DNA of 60,114 nt from Phoronis australis (Eukaryota > Phoronida > Phoronidae): contig NMRA01001071.1 of NCBI GenBank assembly GCA_002633005.1, forward strand, positions 1 through 60,114. Direction: 5' to 3'. Below the pieces are notes generated by a model that did no database searches, had not been told where the DNA came from, and worked only from the letters and a program-made list of their open reading frames with translations. Shown here one piece after another: positions 1 to 10,139 of the stretch; position 1 is the first letter of the stretch; the number at the start of each line of letters is the position of its first letter. Position numbers and translations under genes: made by a program.

Positions 1-504
1 AGGAATTGTTTTTGAAATTCTCCACATTTGCAGAAGGGACAATTAAAATAGATGTTTTATGATTTTTACAAAAAAACAAAAGACAAAAATAAAATGATAA
101 TTCAAAAAAACTGAAACTGCGTTTTTGAGATTTCAGCCTGTACATTTCAGTTGCTATGGATGTACCTTCTTTTTTGCTATATTTTATTAAAAACACATGG
201 TTACGTGACCTAATTAATAGCAGATTCCCACGAAGTCAAAATTCAAATTATAATTATTTACTCTTAGGGAGTTAAAATCTATAATGTCGTGGATATGTGG
301 CTAAACACACCAAGTCGATATGATCTTACGTAATATTAGTGACTTGTCACGCGTGCTGTGTCAGTGCGATGCGTAAAACACTGGTATCATACTATTTTTA
401 CTTCATAACATTTCTCCCCAGTTTCTTTATAAGGAAATATCCGTACCGGAAATTAAACAGATTGGGAACACTGTTGCCGTAACAGTAGGGTCGACTACCC
501 TGTA
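1..504. other. No gene recognised
   Basis: AT-rich sequence with short homopolymer A runs and no open frame of useful length. No splice-bounded coding segment, RNA gene or repeat homologous to the rest of the window was seen. Confidence 0.5.
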
Positions 505-659
505 CAGTGGCGGATTTAGAAGGGGACCAAGGGGGCCATGCCCCCCTAATATTCCCCCAGCTTCCATTTAGCAGTTCGGGGGTGCGAATGTCTGCCGGGA
601 AAAGTCCTGGTTAATACAATGCCCTGCCCCCCCAACACAAAATCCTGGATCCGTCCCTG
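505..659 (+). mobile_element. hAT-like MITE, family 1 copy A
   Basis: Short non-autonomous element of about 155 bp. It starts CAGTGGCGGATTTAG and ends with an imperfect inverted version, TCCTGGATCCGTCCCTG. A second copy in inverse orientation lies at 34615-34758 and aligns along its whole length, including the central CTTCCATTT-like segment and the GGGGACCAAG and CCATG blocks near one end. CAG...CTG termini of this kind are usual for hAT-type elements, which make 8-bp target duplications. No clean 8-bp duplication is visible here, so the superfamily call rests on the ends alone. Confidence 0.65.
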
Positions 660-1240
660 CTGTCGACAACAGTTGTACAGAAACAGCCGTGATCACACAC
701 ATTCCCGTCCTTACAGACATCCTTGCCTCGATCTAGTTAACAGTGCTCTTATAGTACTTACGTCACTTGTCTTTGTGGTAATTTCCAATTAGAAATTGTT
801 GCTCTCTGACGCTTTTTTGCATGTAACTCGGTGAGCGCAGGTTTCAAAGTGCATCGGGTAACAGACTTGAACCAACTAAATGTGTATAATTCATGATCAT
901 GATTGAACATTTCAGCGTACAAGCCCCGCTCACCCACGTTCTACTTTTACGCACACGTACATGTATCACCAGGTAATTTTCATATTAATTTTATTGTATA
1001 TTCTATATGATTATCTTTTCATGCATTTGTCAATCATTGTTCAAGTTGTAAATGTGAAAGCATTGGGCTGTCTTGCTAATAATCACTCTGTGATTAAGCA
1101 AGCGCCCTCTTGAGACACTTTCCATTGAAAAGCCTGTAATGCATCGAAAAATGTGGGGCGTAGGAACACGTCTATAGGGGTCAGTGAACTTACCTTCTAA
1201 GGCATACCCTAGGTAGAGGTCAACGTAGAGGATGTTCCGA
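660..1240. other. No gene recognised
   Basis: Unassigned sequence. An 80-codon minus-strand frame at 1030-1272 runs into the inverted repeat that follows and has no recognisable motif. Confidence 0.4.
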
Positions 1241-1738
1241 GTCGAATTCTGGCAATCAAGACTCGCGGCCACTGCCCGTTACTGGTGTGCCGACCACCAT
1301 TAGAAGGTGTGCCAACCACGAACATTGAAGCCACGAGACTCAGAGATGACTCACTTATATTCTACAGTCAAAGGACTCCTTAGACCTATTTACTAGTATT
1401 TCCGTATTATATGTAGTTATCATCTTTCAACAAGCAATATATGTGTATACCAAATTACTGTGTTACCACCTACACAACAGTTACCAGCAGGGTTCACAGC
1501 TCGGCTATCTCAGCCTCCCGTTCAGTAACGCTAGGACCTACTCTAGGACCTAGCTAAAACCTAGTCAAAGTCACGTGCTCTCATTTAAAATACACGGCAA
1601 TATCTCACGTAATCTCGAGAAGTCTTGCTTTTTAGCGAGGTCCTAGCGTTACTGAACGGGAGGCTGAGATGGCTGAGATGAGCTGTGAACCCTGCTGGTA
1701 ACGGGCAGTGGCCGCGAGTCTTGATTGTCAGAATTCGA
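1241..1738. repeat. Nested inverted repeats (hairpin in hairpin)
   Basis: Two concentric inverted repeats. The outer arms, about 41 bp with one mismatch, are 1241-1281 and 1698-1738 and share GACTCGCGGCCACTGCCCG. The inner element, 1480-1702, has arms of about 60 bp (1480-1539 and 1638-1702) containing CCTCCCGTTCAGTAACGCTA and its complement. Part of the inner element's loop (CTAGGACCTAGCTAAAA and a TACGTGAGATA-type stretch) recurs near 44658-44740, which marks it as a dispersed MITE. GTTAC at 1480 and GTAAC at 1698-1702 bound the inner unit and also form the tips of the outer arms. Confidence 0.7.
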
Positions 1739-2252
1739 CTTGATCACCTTCGGCTTAGAACCTTCACACTTGGACAGTGTGTTTTCCTTCTTGAATCATA
1801 ACTTTTGAGATTAATGTACCCAAACGGGGAAAATACTTATTTCTCAAAGGTGTCCTCAAAACCTAAGGAAATCAAGCATTTTTGTACTTTAAAATTGATT
1901 TGCCCTACTACACAAGTAAATGTAAGTGCACGTGTCATTGAGTTGAATTCGAAAAGACAAACGAAAATTGAATCGTCTCATTCATGCACCAGGGTACCGT
2001 CAACTTAAATCGGGTTTTCCTAAATTTGTTTAAGATCGAGGCTATGAATTTTCACTTCACTGATGGTACGCGTTCCTGTAGATATTACCAAGGTACTTTT
2101 GCCGCGAATACCACAGAAGTACCAGACATTACATTCTGGTGTTGCCGATAGAGTGCGCTAGCTTACTTCACGCTCACCGGCACGGTACACGTGTTGAAGC
2201 TGTCCGCAGAAAGTTCACCTGAGGTCAAAACACTGACGCAACAACAAGGAAC
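1739..2252. other. No gene recognised
   Basis: Open frames here (for example 1805-2008, 67 codons) show no motif, no paired splice sites and no second copy in the window. Confidence 0.4.
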
Positions 2253-3412
2253 CAGTGGCGGATCTACGGGAGGGGGTTCAGGGGGTTTAAACCCCCCTCG
2301 GGCCAGGACCCAAAAATTAAAAAAAAAAACAAAAAGAACCCAAAAATTAAAAAAAACAAAAGCGTCTCAAGCAAAACAAAAACGGCACCGCCAGCGTGTG
2401 TAAACCCCAAGTAAACCAACTTGGAAAAAATGAGGGGGGCTCACTCATTGTGAATTGCTGAGTCTTTGTGGCTCATCGGCAAAACGCGCGGGGATTTATT
2501 GTGCGCGCGCTTCCGTCGACACTTCTGAAGTAGCCAAGCATTTTAGATGGATTCACCGCTGAAAGAGCAGTTAGCTGATTTCTTTAGGTAACTAGCTTCT
2601 TTACTCTAAGATATGTTTTGATTTGATTAGGGGAAATACTGCGGTGCCGCAACCCTGATATTCAGGCCGGCGAATTGACGTGCAACGTTTTTACCTCATC
2701 TGTCATGCCGTGTCATTCTATTACACTCCACACATTTGTAACTGATGTATAGTAAAGTTGTCTTGCGCAATATCATACAGTGTACATGTACATGTACATG
2801 TAATATTGTGTACATGTACATGTAATATTTTTGAAAAAAAATTTCTTTTTACGAAGAATTGCTATTGTGGCGGGCGCCGTGGTCTGGTCGCGAGTCCGTT
2901 CGAAGACACTCTCTATAACAAGTTATGTCTATACAAGGAATGACCAAGGGGGCACTCACATTGAGAAAGTGACCGCATTCGCGAAAAGTGTACAGTACCA
3001 GAAATTGCGGGGAGGCTGTTCTTTCACAACAAAGTCTTGCGGGACTCGTGCGATGTTCAACAGGCCTCCTAAGGAGCCCTAGTGCCGACCTCAACACCTA
3101 CCGTCTGTCTACCTGCAATAACCACACTGCCGTCTTCTATACTGGGAATTTCCGCAGAAAGGCTCACCCGATGAAACGCTCATGCCCATGGGCATTTANG
3201 CCCTAGTTCCGACCTCAACACCTACCGTCTGTCTACCTGCAATAAGCACACTGCCGTCTTCTATACTGGGAATTTCCGCAGAGAGGCTCACCCGATGAAA
3301 CGCTCATACCCATGGGCATTTATTTGATATTAGTACTTCGGGTTTCAAGCGTACAGACATTGCAACGTTTATTTCGAAAATTGCAAGAGATGCAAATAGG
3401 TCCTGGGATGCT
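2253..3412 (+). repeat. Left arm of long inverted repeat
   Basis: This arm matches the complement of 5461-6453. Shared landmarks are GCGCGCGCTTCCGTCGAC (about 2500), the TACATGTA-rich run at 2780-2830, the block with GTGCCCCC/GGGGGCAC near 2950 and the TTGCAAGAGATGCAAATAGG stretch near 3385-3404. The arm is lengthened by the artefact duplication around the N at 3199. The overlapping short open frames carry no protein motif. Confidence 0.8.
3077..3321 (+). repeat. Direct duplicate of ~122 bp across an N
   Basis: Positions 3077-3198 and 3200-3321 are almost identical (about four differences) and are joined by a single N at 3199. The right arm of the long inverted repeat has only one copy of this segment. 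That makes two overlapping contigs or haplotypes joined by a placeholder N the simplest explanation. Confidence 0.8.
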
Positions 3413-3463
3413 TCGTCAAGGTTTGAAGTAGTCCATGATGAAAGGATTAAATTTAGTTGCGCA

Positions 3464-3704
3464 TGTAAGTCTTTCGAATGGACTTGGCAACCTCAAGGGT
3501 CTTAGTGTCAACTGAGCTGCGAAACGAGAGTCTGACATTGTAGAGGCTTACAAGCTCATTGACACAGCAGTTGACGAAGTGCAAGCGTTGGGAACAAACA
3601 TCGAAGATATCTGGGTCGAATGGTTCCAAGACGAGCAAATCATTGGATCCGATATACAAATTCCTCGGCGGTCTAGACAACAGAAGGATAGGACTAACGT
3701 ATGA
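3464..3704 (+). pseudogene. hAT transposase C-terminal fragment
   Basis: Reading the plus strand gives a C-terminal hAT fragment of the type found in proteins annotated as 52 kDa repressor of the inhibitor of protein kinase-like. Visible stretches are SLSNGLGNLKG, then after an internal TGA stop AAKRESDIVEAYKLIDTAVD, then NIEDIWVEWFQDEQ and a basic IPRRSRQQKDRTNV tail before a TGA at 3702. In the family this segment follows the catalytic core and precedes the dimerisation region; the Arg/Gln-rich PR..GRQ..R.N tail is characteristic. No catalytic Asp/Glu triad is present. The frame is truncated and interrupted, so it is not functional. The CAGTGGCGG-type TIRs around it agree with a hAT origin. 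The segment from 3509 on is repeated at 4188-4383. Confidence 0.7.
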
Positions 3705-4865
3705 GTAACCACTGGGGATTAAAATTTTAGAAAGAAGTTTTCAATTCAAAATTTTTTGCATAGTACACTTTAGGTCTCGCGACGGACCAGGCCAGCTTGA
3801 TTTGTGTAGATGTTGAGTTTCCGTGTACTTCTGGTCCCTCGGCGAAATAGTCTTGAGATTTTTTACCAAAGTGTGCTTTGTAAAACTATTTATCTCAGCC
3901 AGTACTGTTTGATCCCGCGACAGATCGACTATTTGTATAGGGATGATAAGCACAGGTGCACTCTTGGTCTCGTGACGGACCAGGTCAGCTTTTTGTGTAC
4001 TCTCAGTGTACATCTGGTCCCTCTGCAAACTAGTCCAGTGTATCTTTTCACCACTGTGCACAGGATGTTTTGGTTTCGTGAAACTGTTTTCAGATGATTT
4101 GTTTCCTGATAGATTTGACGTTTTTCAATTGTTGTCAACGTGATTCAGCTTAATAAAGTGATACCTAATTATTTATTGTCGCTTTTNCAACTGAGCTGCG
4201 AAACGAGAGTCTGACATTGTAGAGGCTTACAAGCTCATTGACACAGCAGTTGACGAAGTGCAAGCGTTGGGAACAAACATCGAAGATATCTGGGTCGAAT
4301 GGTTCCAAGACGAGCAAATCATTGGATCCGATATACAAATTCCTCGGCGGTCTAGACAACAGAAGGATAGGACTAACGTATGAGTAACCACTGGGGATTA
4401 AAATTTTAGAAAGAAGTTTTCAATTCAAAATTTTTTGCATAGTACACTTTAGGTCTCGCGACGGACCAGGCCAGCTTGATTTGTGTAGATGTTGAGTTTC
4501 CGTGTACTTCTGGTCCCTCGGCGAAATAGTCTTGAGATTTTTTACCAAAGTGTGCTTTGTAAAACTATTTATCTCAGCCAGTACTGTTTGATCCCGCGAC
4601 AGATCGACTATTTGTATAGGGATGATAAGCACAGGTGCACTCTTGGTCTCGTGACGGACCAGGTCAGCTTTTTGTGTACTCTCAGTGTACATCTGGTCCC
4701 TCTGCAAACTAGTCCAGTGTATCTTTTCACCACTGTGCACAGGATGTTTTGGTTTCGTGAAACTGTTTTCAGATGATTTGTTTCCTGATAGATTTGACGT
4801 TTTTCAATTGTTGTCAACGTGATTCAGCTTAATAAAGTGATACCTAATTATTTATTGTCGCTTTT
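3509..4865 (+). repeat. Apparently perfect 678-bp duplicate across an N
   Basis: Positions 3509-4186 and 4188-4865 are, as far as I can read, identical and separated by one N at 4187. The unit contains the end of the hAT transposase relic and an internal degenerate repeat of period about 193 bp (GGTCTCGCGACGGACC at 3773, GGTCTCGTGACGGACC at 3966). Identity over 678 bp next to a placeholder N suggests an assembly artefact rather than a biological tandem duplication. Confidence 0.8.
4188..4383 (+). pseudogene. Second copy of hAT transposase fragment
   Basis: Same translated segment as at 3509-3704 (KRESDIVEAYKL through the basic RRSRQQKDRTNV tail and a stop), placed directly after the N at 4187. 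It probably does not exist as a separate locus. Confidence 0.6.
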
Positions 4866-5340
4866 GATAATAGAATATGAGTTGAGAGCACCATCGTTCG
4901 CCAGTTTTTCTCGTCAGAACGAGACATGTTTATTTCCGGACTAACAGTACAGGTCTTCGTTCTTAATCAACTTGAGGCTGCTGTTATGCGATCATCTGAT
5001 ATTCAAGTTTTTACGCCCCGTCGGTGCTCCTTAATTATGCTCTTGAATATTTGGAAACTGTCTTAACCCATGTATACACACCACACTTTTTCGTATACGA
5101 CTTTTCGTATGCTAAAAAAGGTGTGTGTCAGCAGATGTTCCAACAAAAATTTTTGCTGGTGGCGTGACTCATACCCAGATGTGCACAATATGGTTTCACG
5201 AAACGTATGTGCCAAGTTCATGTGACGAAATCGAGAAGGGTTTTTAATTATCTTAAGAAAAACTCCAGAGACATGTTAAGTGCCAGAAACTTTCCAGGAT
5301 GCATGGAAATTTCACTATTTGGCTACAAAAACAAAAAATA
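4866..5340. other. Centre of the hAT-derived structure, unassigned
   Basis: No open frame or motif recognised. TTCGTATACGACTTTTCGTATGC-like short palindromic steps occur near 5090-5115. Sequence from about 5340 begins the next hAT-type terminus. Confidence 0.4.
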
Positions 5341-5459
5341 GCTTACACGGGAGGGGAAACCCCCCTCCCGACCTCCTCCCGCTCGGCGCCACGCGCCTAG
5401 TATTCGACCTTGGCGGGAATCCTAAACCCCCCCTTGCTGAAAACGTAGATCCGCCACTG
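5340..5459 (-). mobile_element. Terminus of a second hAT-like element
   Basis: Read on the minus strand from 5459 this begins CAGTGGCGGATCTACG and continues through a G-rich run, the standard layout of this window's hAT-like termini. It directly abuts the inner end of the right arm (5461). Its partner end was not identified, so this is a solo end or the inner border of a nested insertion. Confidence 0.55.
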
Positions 5460-5460
5460 G

Positions 5461-6453
5461 CGATGTATCCCTGGACCTATTTGCATCTCTTGCAATTTTC
5501 GAAATAAACGTCCCAATGTCTGAACGCTTGAAACCCGAAGTACTGACATCAAATAAATGCCCATGGACATGAGCGTTTCATCGGGTGGGCCTTTCTGCGG
5601 AAACTCCCGGTATAGAAGACGGCAGTGTGCTTATTGCAGGTAGAAAGACGGTAGCTGTTGAGGTCGGAAATAGGAGGTCTAATGACATTGCACGAGTCCC
5701 GCAAGACTTTCTTGTAAAAGAACAGCCTCCCCGCAATTTCTGGTACTGTACACTGCTCGCGAATGCGGTCACTTTGTCAATGTGAGTGCCCCCTTGGTCA
5801 TTCCTTGTATAGACATAACTTGTTAGAGTATATCTTCAAACGGACTCGCCACCAGACCACGGCGACCGCCACAATAGCATTTCTTCGGAAAAAGATTTTT
5901 TTTCAAAAATATTACATGTACATGTACACTGTATGATATTGCGCAAGACAACTTTACTATACATCAGTGAAATTCGAAATACAAACGTGTGGAGTATAAT
6001 AGCACGGCGTGACAGATGAGGTAAAAACGTTGCACGTCAATTCGCCTGAATGTCAGGATTGCGGCACCACAGTATTTCCCCTAATCAAATCCAAACATAT
6101 CTTAGAGTAAAGAAGCTAGTTACCTAAAGAAATCCGCTATAGAACTGCTCTTTCCGGTCAGCGGTCGATCCATCTAAAATGCTTGTCTACTTCAGAAGCG
6201 TCGACGGAAGCGCGCGCACGATTGATCTCCGCGCGTTTTGCCGATGAGCCACGATGACTCAGCAATTCACAATGCAAAAAAATATATTTTCAGAGTGAAC
6301 CTCTCCCCCCTCAATTTGGTTTATTTAGGGTTTACACACGCTGGCGGTGCCGTTTTCGTTTTGCTGGAGACGTTGTTGTGTTTTTTATTTTTGGGTCCTG
6401 GCCCAAGAGGAGGGGGGTTTAATCCCCCTAAACCCCCAGTAGATCTGCCACTG
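5461..6453 (-). repeat. Right arm of long inverted repeat
   Basis: Complementary to 2253-3412 and ending in the TIR at 6439-6453. The 66- and 89-codon plus-strand frames inside it (5585-5785, 6238-6507) are by-products of the repeat; neither has a protein motif. Confidence 0.8.
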
Positions 6454-6611
6454 CATTTGGAAGAACAGTTGATTGAAGAATCGGCGAAAAAAGAAATTGG
6501 CCAATAGGTGACGCTCTATTTCATGGCGCTGAAAGGCGACGCATCTTATCACTCCACAAACTGAGCAGCATAATGGCTGTACATTGGCACCTTTCAGCAT
6601 TGTTAACTAAA

Positions 6612-6838
6612 TCAGAGTGACGTTTTTAATGACTTGAATTTTCAGTCAGATTTTTTACCGTTTTTTTTTTACCCTGACATCGGTGCAAAACTGAATGCGT
6701 TGCATCAAAGCCATGTCCACTTGTATGTAGCCTTGATGCAAAGCTGTATAATAGATACACAGCTTTGCGCCGATGTGGGTAAAAACTGACCAAATTACTC
6801 CGACACAAAATTAGTGCCATTAAAAGTACACTCTTTGT
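6612..6838. mobile_element. Hairpin MITE flanked by TTAACTAAAT direct repeats
   Basis: The segment folds on itself. AGAGTGACGTTTTTAATGAC near 6615 pairs with the complement of the right end (GCCATTAAAAGTACACTCTT), and the TCGGTGCAAAACTG and CAGCTTTGCGCCGA blocks pair further in. The same 10-mer TTAACTAAAT lies immediately outside on both sides (about 6602 and 6841). It looks like a target duplication of 9-10 bp, as expected for Mutator-like MITEs, though part could be TIR. No coding capacity. Confidence 0.55.
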
Positions 6839-7253
6839 TGAGTTAACTAAATTGTCTAACGGTGATGGAAAATTAGCGTTGTACCGTTATTCTACTGCTG
6901 AAATTGGGTGCAATGCAAAATCGCGTCACCTATTGCCCAGAACGTCCGCCCATATCCACGATCGCAGACTCGAGTATGTTACGGTTTACGAACTTCGCGA
7001 CAACTAGATACAAGCTACAACCTCGAATATACACTTCAAGATTTTGAGTTTGGACTCGAACATATAGCTAAATAATGATGGGGCCATCAAATGGAAACAT
7101 TCTGCCAAGCACACTATATTGTAGATGATCGAGCACTTAATCACATTTTGATGTGGTAGTATAACATCCAAAAAACTGTCAGAAATAATTTAGAGTTCCT
7201 GTTGGAGGACTTATCTCCCGGGCACAGGAGTGTTCGTTTAGCATTCCTCTTAC
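6839..7253. other. No gene recognised
   Basis: Unassigned sequence between the hairpin MITE and the candidate exon. Nothing seen beyond short chance frames. Confidence 0.4.
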
Positions 7254-7405
7254 CTCTGAGATTGTCGTACACAAATCTGTCCTTTGATATTTTGAAGCCC
7301 AAAATCGAATATGTTGGATTGATGTCGATCTCCCGTGGAGGTACGTGGCGGCTAAGCTCAGGAAAGAGCGCATCTTGTTCATGTACAGTAAAGCAGAAGG
7401 TGAGC
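7254..7405 (-). CDS. Candidate internal exon, unknown protein
   Basis: On the minus strand a 152-nt segment is bounded by an AG at 7406-7407 and a strong donor (CTCAGAG|GTAAGAGG) at 7253. The frame through it is open and has normal-looking composition: LTFCFTVHEQDALFPELS, then HVPPREIDINPTYSILGFKI and SKDRFVYDNLR. The open frame extends upstream to 7464, so the acceptor could lie further up; the AG used here has only a weak pyrimidine tract. Family not recognised. No neighbouring exon was identified. It may be an exon of a real gene or a captured fragment. Confidence 0.3.
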
Positions 7406-7469
7406 CTGTTAATTTCCAACCTTAATATGTTTTTGTGAAACTTCGTACTTTTAAAATCACACACGTTCT

Positions 7470-8540
7470 TGCAAGATCATGCATTTTAAATGGCTTATTG
7501 CTGAGTTACCGACAGAAATCACGTCGCACACGCGCAGTCTCAAATGTAAATATCAATTGCTATTCCAGACTAATTGATAACTAACCAAATCTTTGTATTA
7601 GCTAATTCCAACCAAGCTCATTCGATACAAAGTTCGTCAGATTCGGAGTGGCGTCAGCGTGTACATGTAAATTGTTACATTTAGTAATATAAATTTATCC
7701 AACAAATTTGTCGGGCAACCCACATCAAAAAGTATTTACACCAACCCGTCAAACTTCGAGGCTGTATGGATAGTCACTGGCATCTTCACAACCGTCTCTG
7801 CTCGCATCTTCCTTTCATCATATTCAAAGTAGTGGTTATAAATTGTCGAGTTTGCACAGTTCGAACTAGCTAGTTCTCTTATCCACTAGCTCATTGGCTA
7901 AATTAATCAGTTGTGCTAGAACTGAAATCACGTTTTCTCAAGATTAGGGCAACTCATCTAATCTTCACTTTAAGTAAAACCATAGAATACTTTCCCAGGG
8001 ATGCCAACTCCCGCACGTGACCTATGTATTCTTTATTAGAGCTTGCGACACCGACACTAGCCGCGAGAGTTGGCACGTAAATTTCAGGCTGTCTGCTCGA
8101 CTGAGTTTTGATCTCGTGTTGCAGTTATCAAATCGATCCGATTTTCATTGTTTCGTTTTCATTTTGTTAGTTTTGATCACCACGCCAGGTTCTTGAGGCA
8201 CAGTTCCAGAGAACCAACGATTTCTTGACAAAATTAGTCGACAAATCTCACAATTAGACTACTCATAGGCACCGACCTGTGACCCTGGCTGGATGCCGGG
8301 AACAGTCTGGCCTATATCTTTCAAGTCTCAGAACCACTTTCGACTGCCCATCAAACTAGATGCCAGCAGTTTTTCAACAAGACATTTTCGATTGCTAAAA
8401 CCATGTTACAGTATTTTACGGAAAGAAATGATGTGCATTTTGTGTGTTTGTTCTGCAATTGTAAATGAAAAGTTAGGGCCCTGCTAACTCGTGTGATGAC
8501 TTAACTTTCTAAAAATGACTCGCTTGTGAGTACGTAGCTA
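7470..8540. other. No gene recognised
   Basis: Unassigned. The 64-codon frame at 8293-8487 has no motif or supporting splice sites. No homology to other parts of the window was noticed. Confidence 0.4.
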
Positions 8541-8661
8541 AGTGTGTGCGCGTGCGGGCGTGTGTGTGCGAGCGCTCACGCGTGTGTGTGTGTGCGTGCG
8601 TGTGTGTGTGTGTGTGTGTGTGTGCGTGTGCGTGCGTATGTGTGTATATGTATGTATATAT
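8541..8661 (+). repeat. (GT)n/(GTGC)n microsatellite
   Basis: About 120 bp of GT with interspersed GC steps, ending in a short TATG/TA stretch. The apparent Cys/Val-rich open frame over it is simple-sequence translation. Confidence 0.95.
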
Positions 8662-8859
8662 TACTGATTTCAATTGCTTCTATAATGAGCCGAAGGTGAT
8701 TTGTATGTCATTTTGGCAAATTACCGCTATTTTAAGCACTAAATTAATAAATTGACCTTGAAGTTATGAAGAAATGACGTGTGAATATATAACGCAACGC
8801 TTGTTTTTTTGTAGTTTTGTCGGGATCTCTGATTTTTTTACGCTTTTCTGTTGAAAGAT

Positions 8860-8930
8860 GCGATCGAGAACGCAAAGATAAGCGATCGGGAACGCAAATT
8901 TGTGTCTTATTTATGCGATCGGGAACACAT
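8860..8930 (+). repeat. Short GCGATCGGGAACGCA repeat, 3 units
   Basis: GCGATCGAGAACGCAAAG at 8860, GCGATCGGGAACGCAAAT at 8882 and GCGATCGGGAACACA at 8915, at spacings of 22 and 33 bp. Function unknown. The GCGATCGC-like core is partly palindromic. Confidence 0.7.
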
Positions 8931-10139
8931 CGTGATGTGTCGAACAGTATTGAACTTTTTACTTATAAAATGTGAAAAGGCTACAAAATAAGTGTGCTAC
9001 AATGAATTAATCACATTTTACGTCATCCCTGTGTTCCTTTCGTATCAAAACTGAACAACAACATAGCATATTTCCATTAAATTGCCATGAGGATTACATG
9101 TACATGAAACATAATTTTAGTTTCACAAACGAATTTACTTTCATTTCAGGAAACAAGTTCACTGTTAATGCTGTTAATGTGAGACAAGCTTCAACGAACA
9201 TGTTACCCACGACGTGAAGGTACACCCTACCAGGGTTTTGAAATACAGACGTTTACTTTTAGACGAAATCACTGAAAACAAGGGGTTCTAAACTGAAGAC
9301 TCCCCCATGAGTTGTTCCATGTGGCCTGTCAGTCAGGGGTAAAAGAATTGTTGCAGCAGATGAAAACGAGTGTCGAATCTTCATGTAAAATTCTGACAGC
9401 AAAAGGGAAAAAAACAAATAGCCAGTGAAGTCAAAGAATGATTGCCCGTGGGGAGAAAGAGAGGTGCGGCAACACCATTCACGAGATGATTCAAAGATTC
9501 CCACTCGCAAACGTCTGGGATCTAAAAGTTGGCCAGATGTTGTGTGAACTGGTTGTGCTGATAAAACGGGTGGCATTTTACTTGATGTTTTACTGATAAA
9601 ATCGATATTGAGATAAACAGATTGACTTGTGGCACCCGTGTGGCTTGAATGTACCTTGTGTTATTTGAATCTTCTGTTTTGTAGTCTTGGTCCTACATGT
9701 ACGTTTACCTGCATCATCAGTTCATGATATCAGATTGAGACAGTTCTAACACACATATTATATTGTGATTTTCTCAAAACGTAGTCAACATATTGTCATT
9801 AACGTCACTTCAACTACACACTTTAGTGAGTTACACAGGAAATCAACTATTATAGCACTTCTATTATCGTTTATGCCACATACCTAAAAATTGGTCATAA
9901 GACATGATACAAAAATGTATAAAATGTTGCTCTAGGGAAATCAACATTACAAATTCATTGAACATTTCCTACGAATGACTTTTGAATGTATTAGACTAAA
10001 TTATCACTGAATCATAGAGAATGTATTTAGGACTGATTGATGGTAAAATAGTCTCTCATAGGAAAGCAACAACAATATGAAAGCAATTTCTACAATAATC
10101 ATAGATATATAATTTCTTTTAAAATACTAATTACTAACG
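8931..10139. other. No gene recognised
   Basis: Unassigned. A 105-codon minus-strand frame (9259-9576) shows no motif, and the plus strand over it reads similarly without stops only in pieces, so I cannot support a gene. Confidence 0.4.

Larger units (their letters stand above)
2253..6453. mobile_element. hAT-derived element with very long inverted arms
   Basis: The two ends are the same TIR in opposite orientation: CAGTGGCGGATCTACGGG at 2253 and its complement ending at 6453, each followed inward by a G-rich run and a GGTCCTGGCC-like block. Homology continues inward for about 1.1 kb, from 2253-3412 on the left and 5461-6453 on the right, giving a foldback-like structure. The centre holds hAT transposase relics on the plus strand (3464-3704, repeated at 4188-4383) and another hAT-type terminus (5459). 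No matching 8-bp target duplication is seen: CAAGGAAC lies to the left and CATTTGGA to the right. The arms differ by point changes and small indels, so the structure is not a recent assembly inversion. Two N gaps and their duplicates lie inside. Confidence 0.7.

Noticed and set aside
8546-8755. Cys/Val/Arg-rich 69-codon frame
   Set aside because: It is translation of the (GT)n microsatellite.
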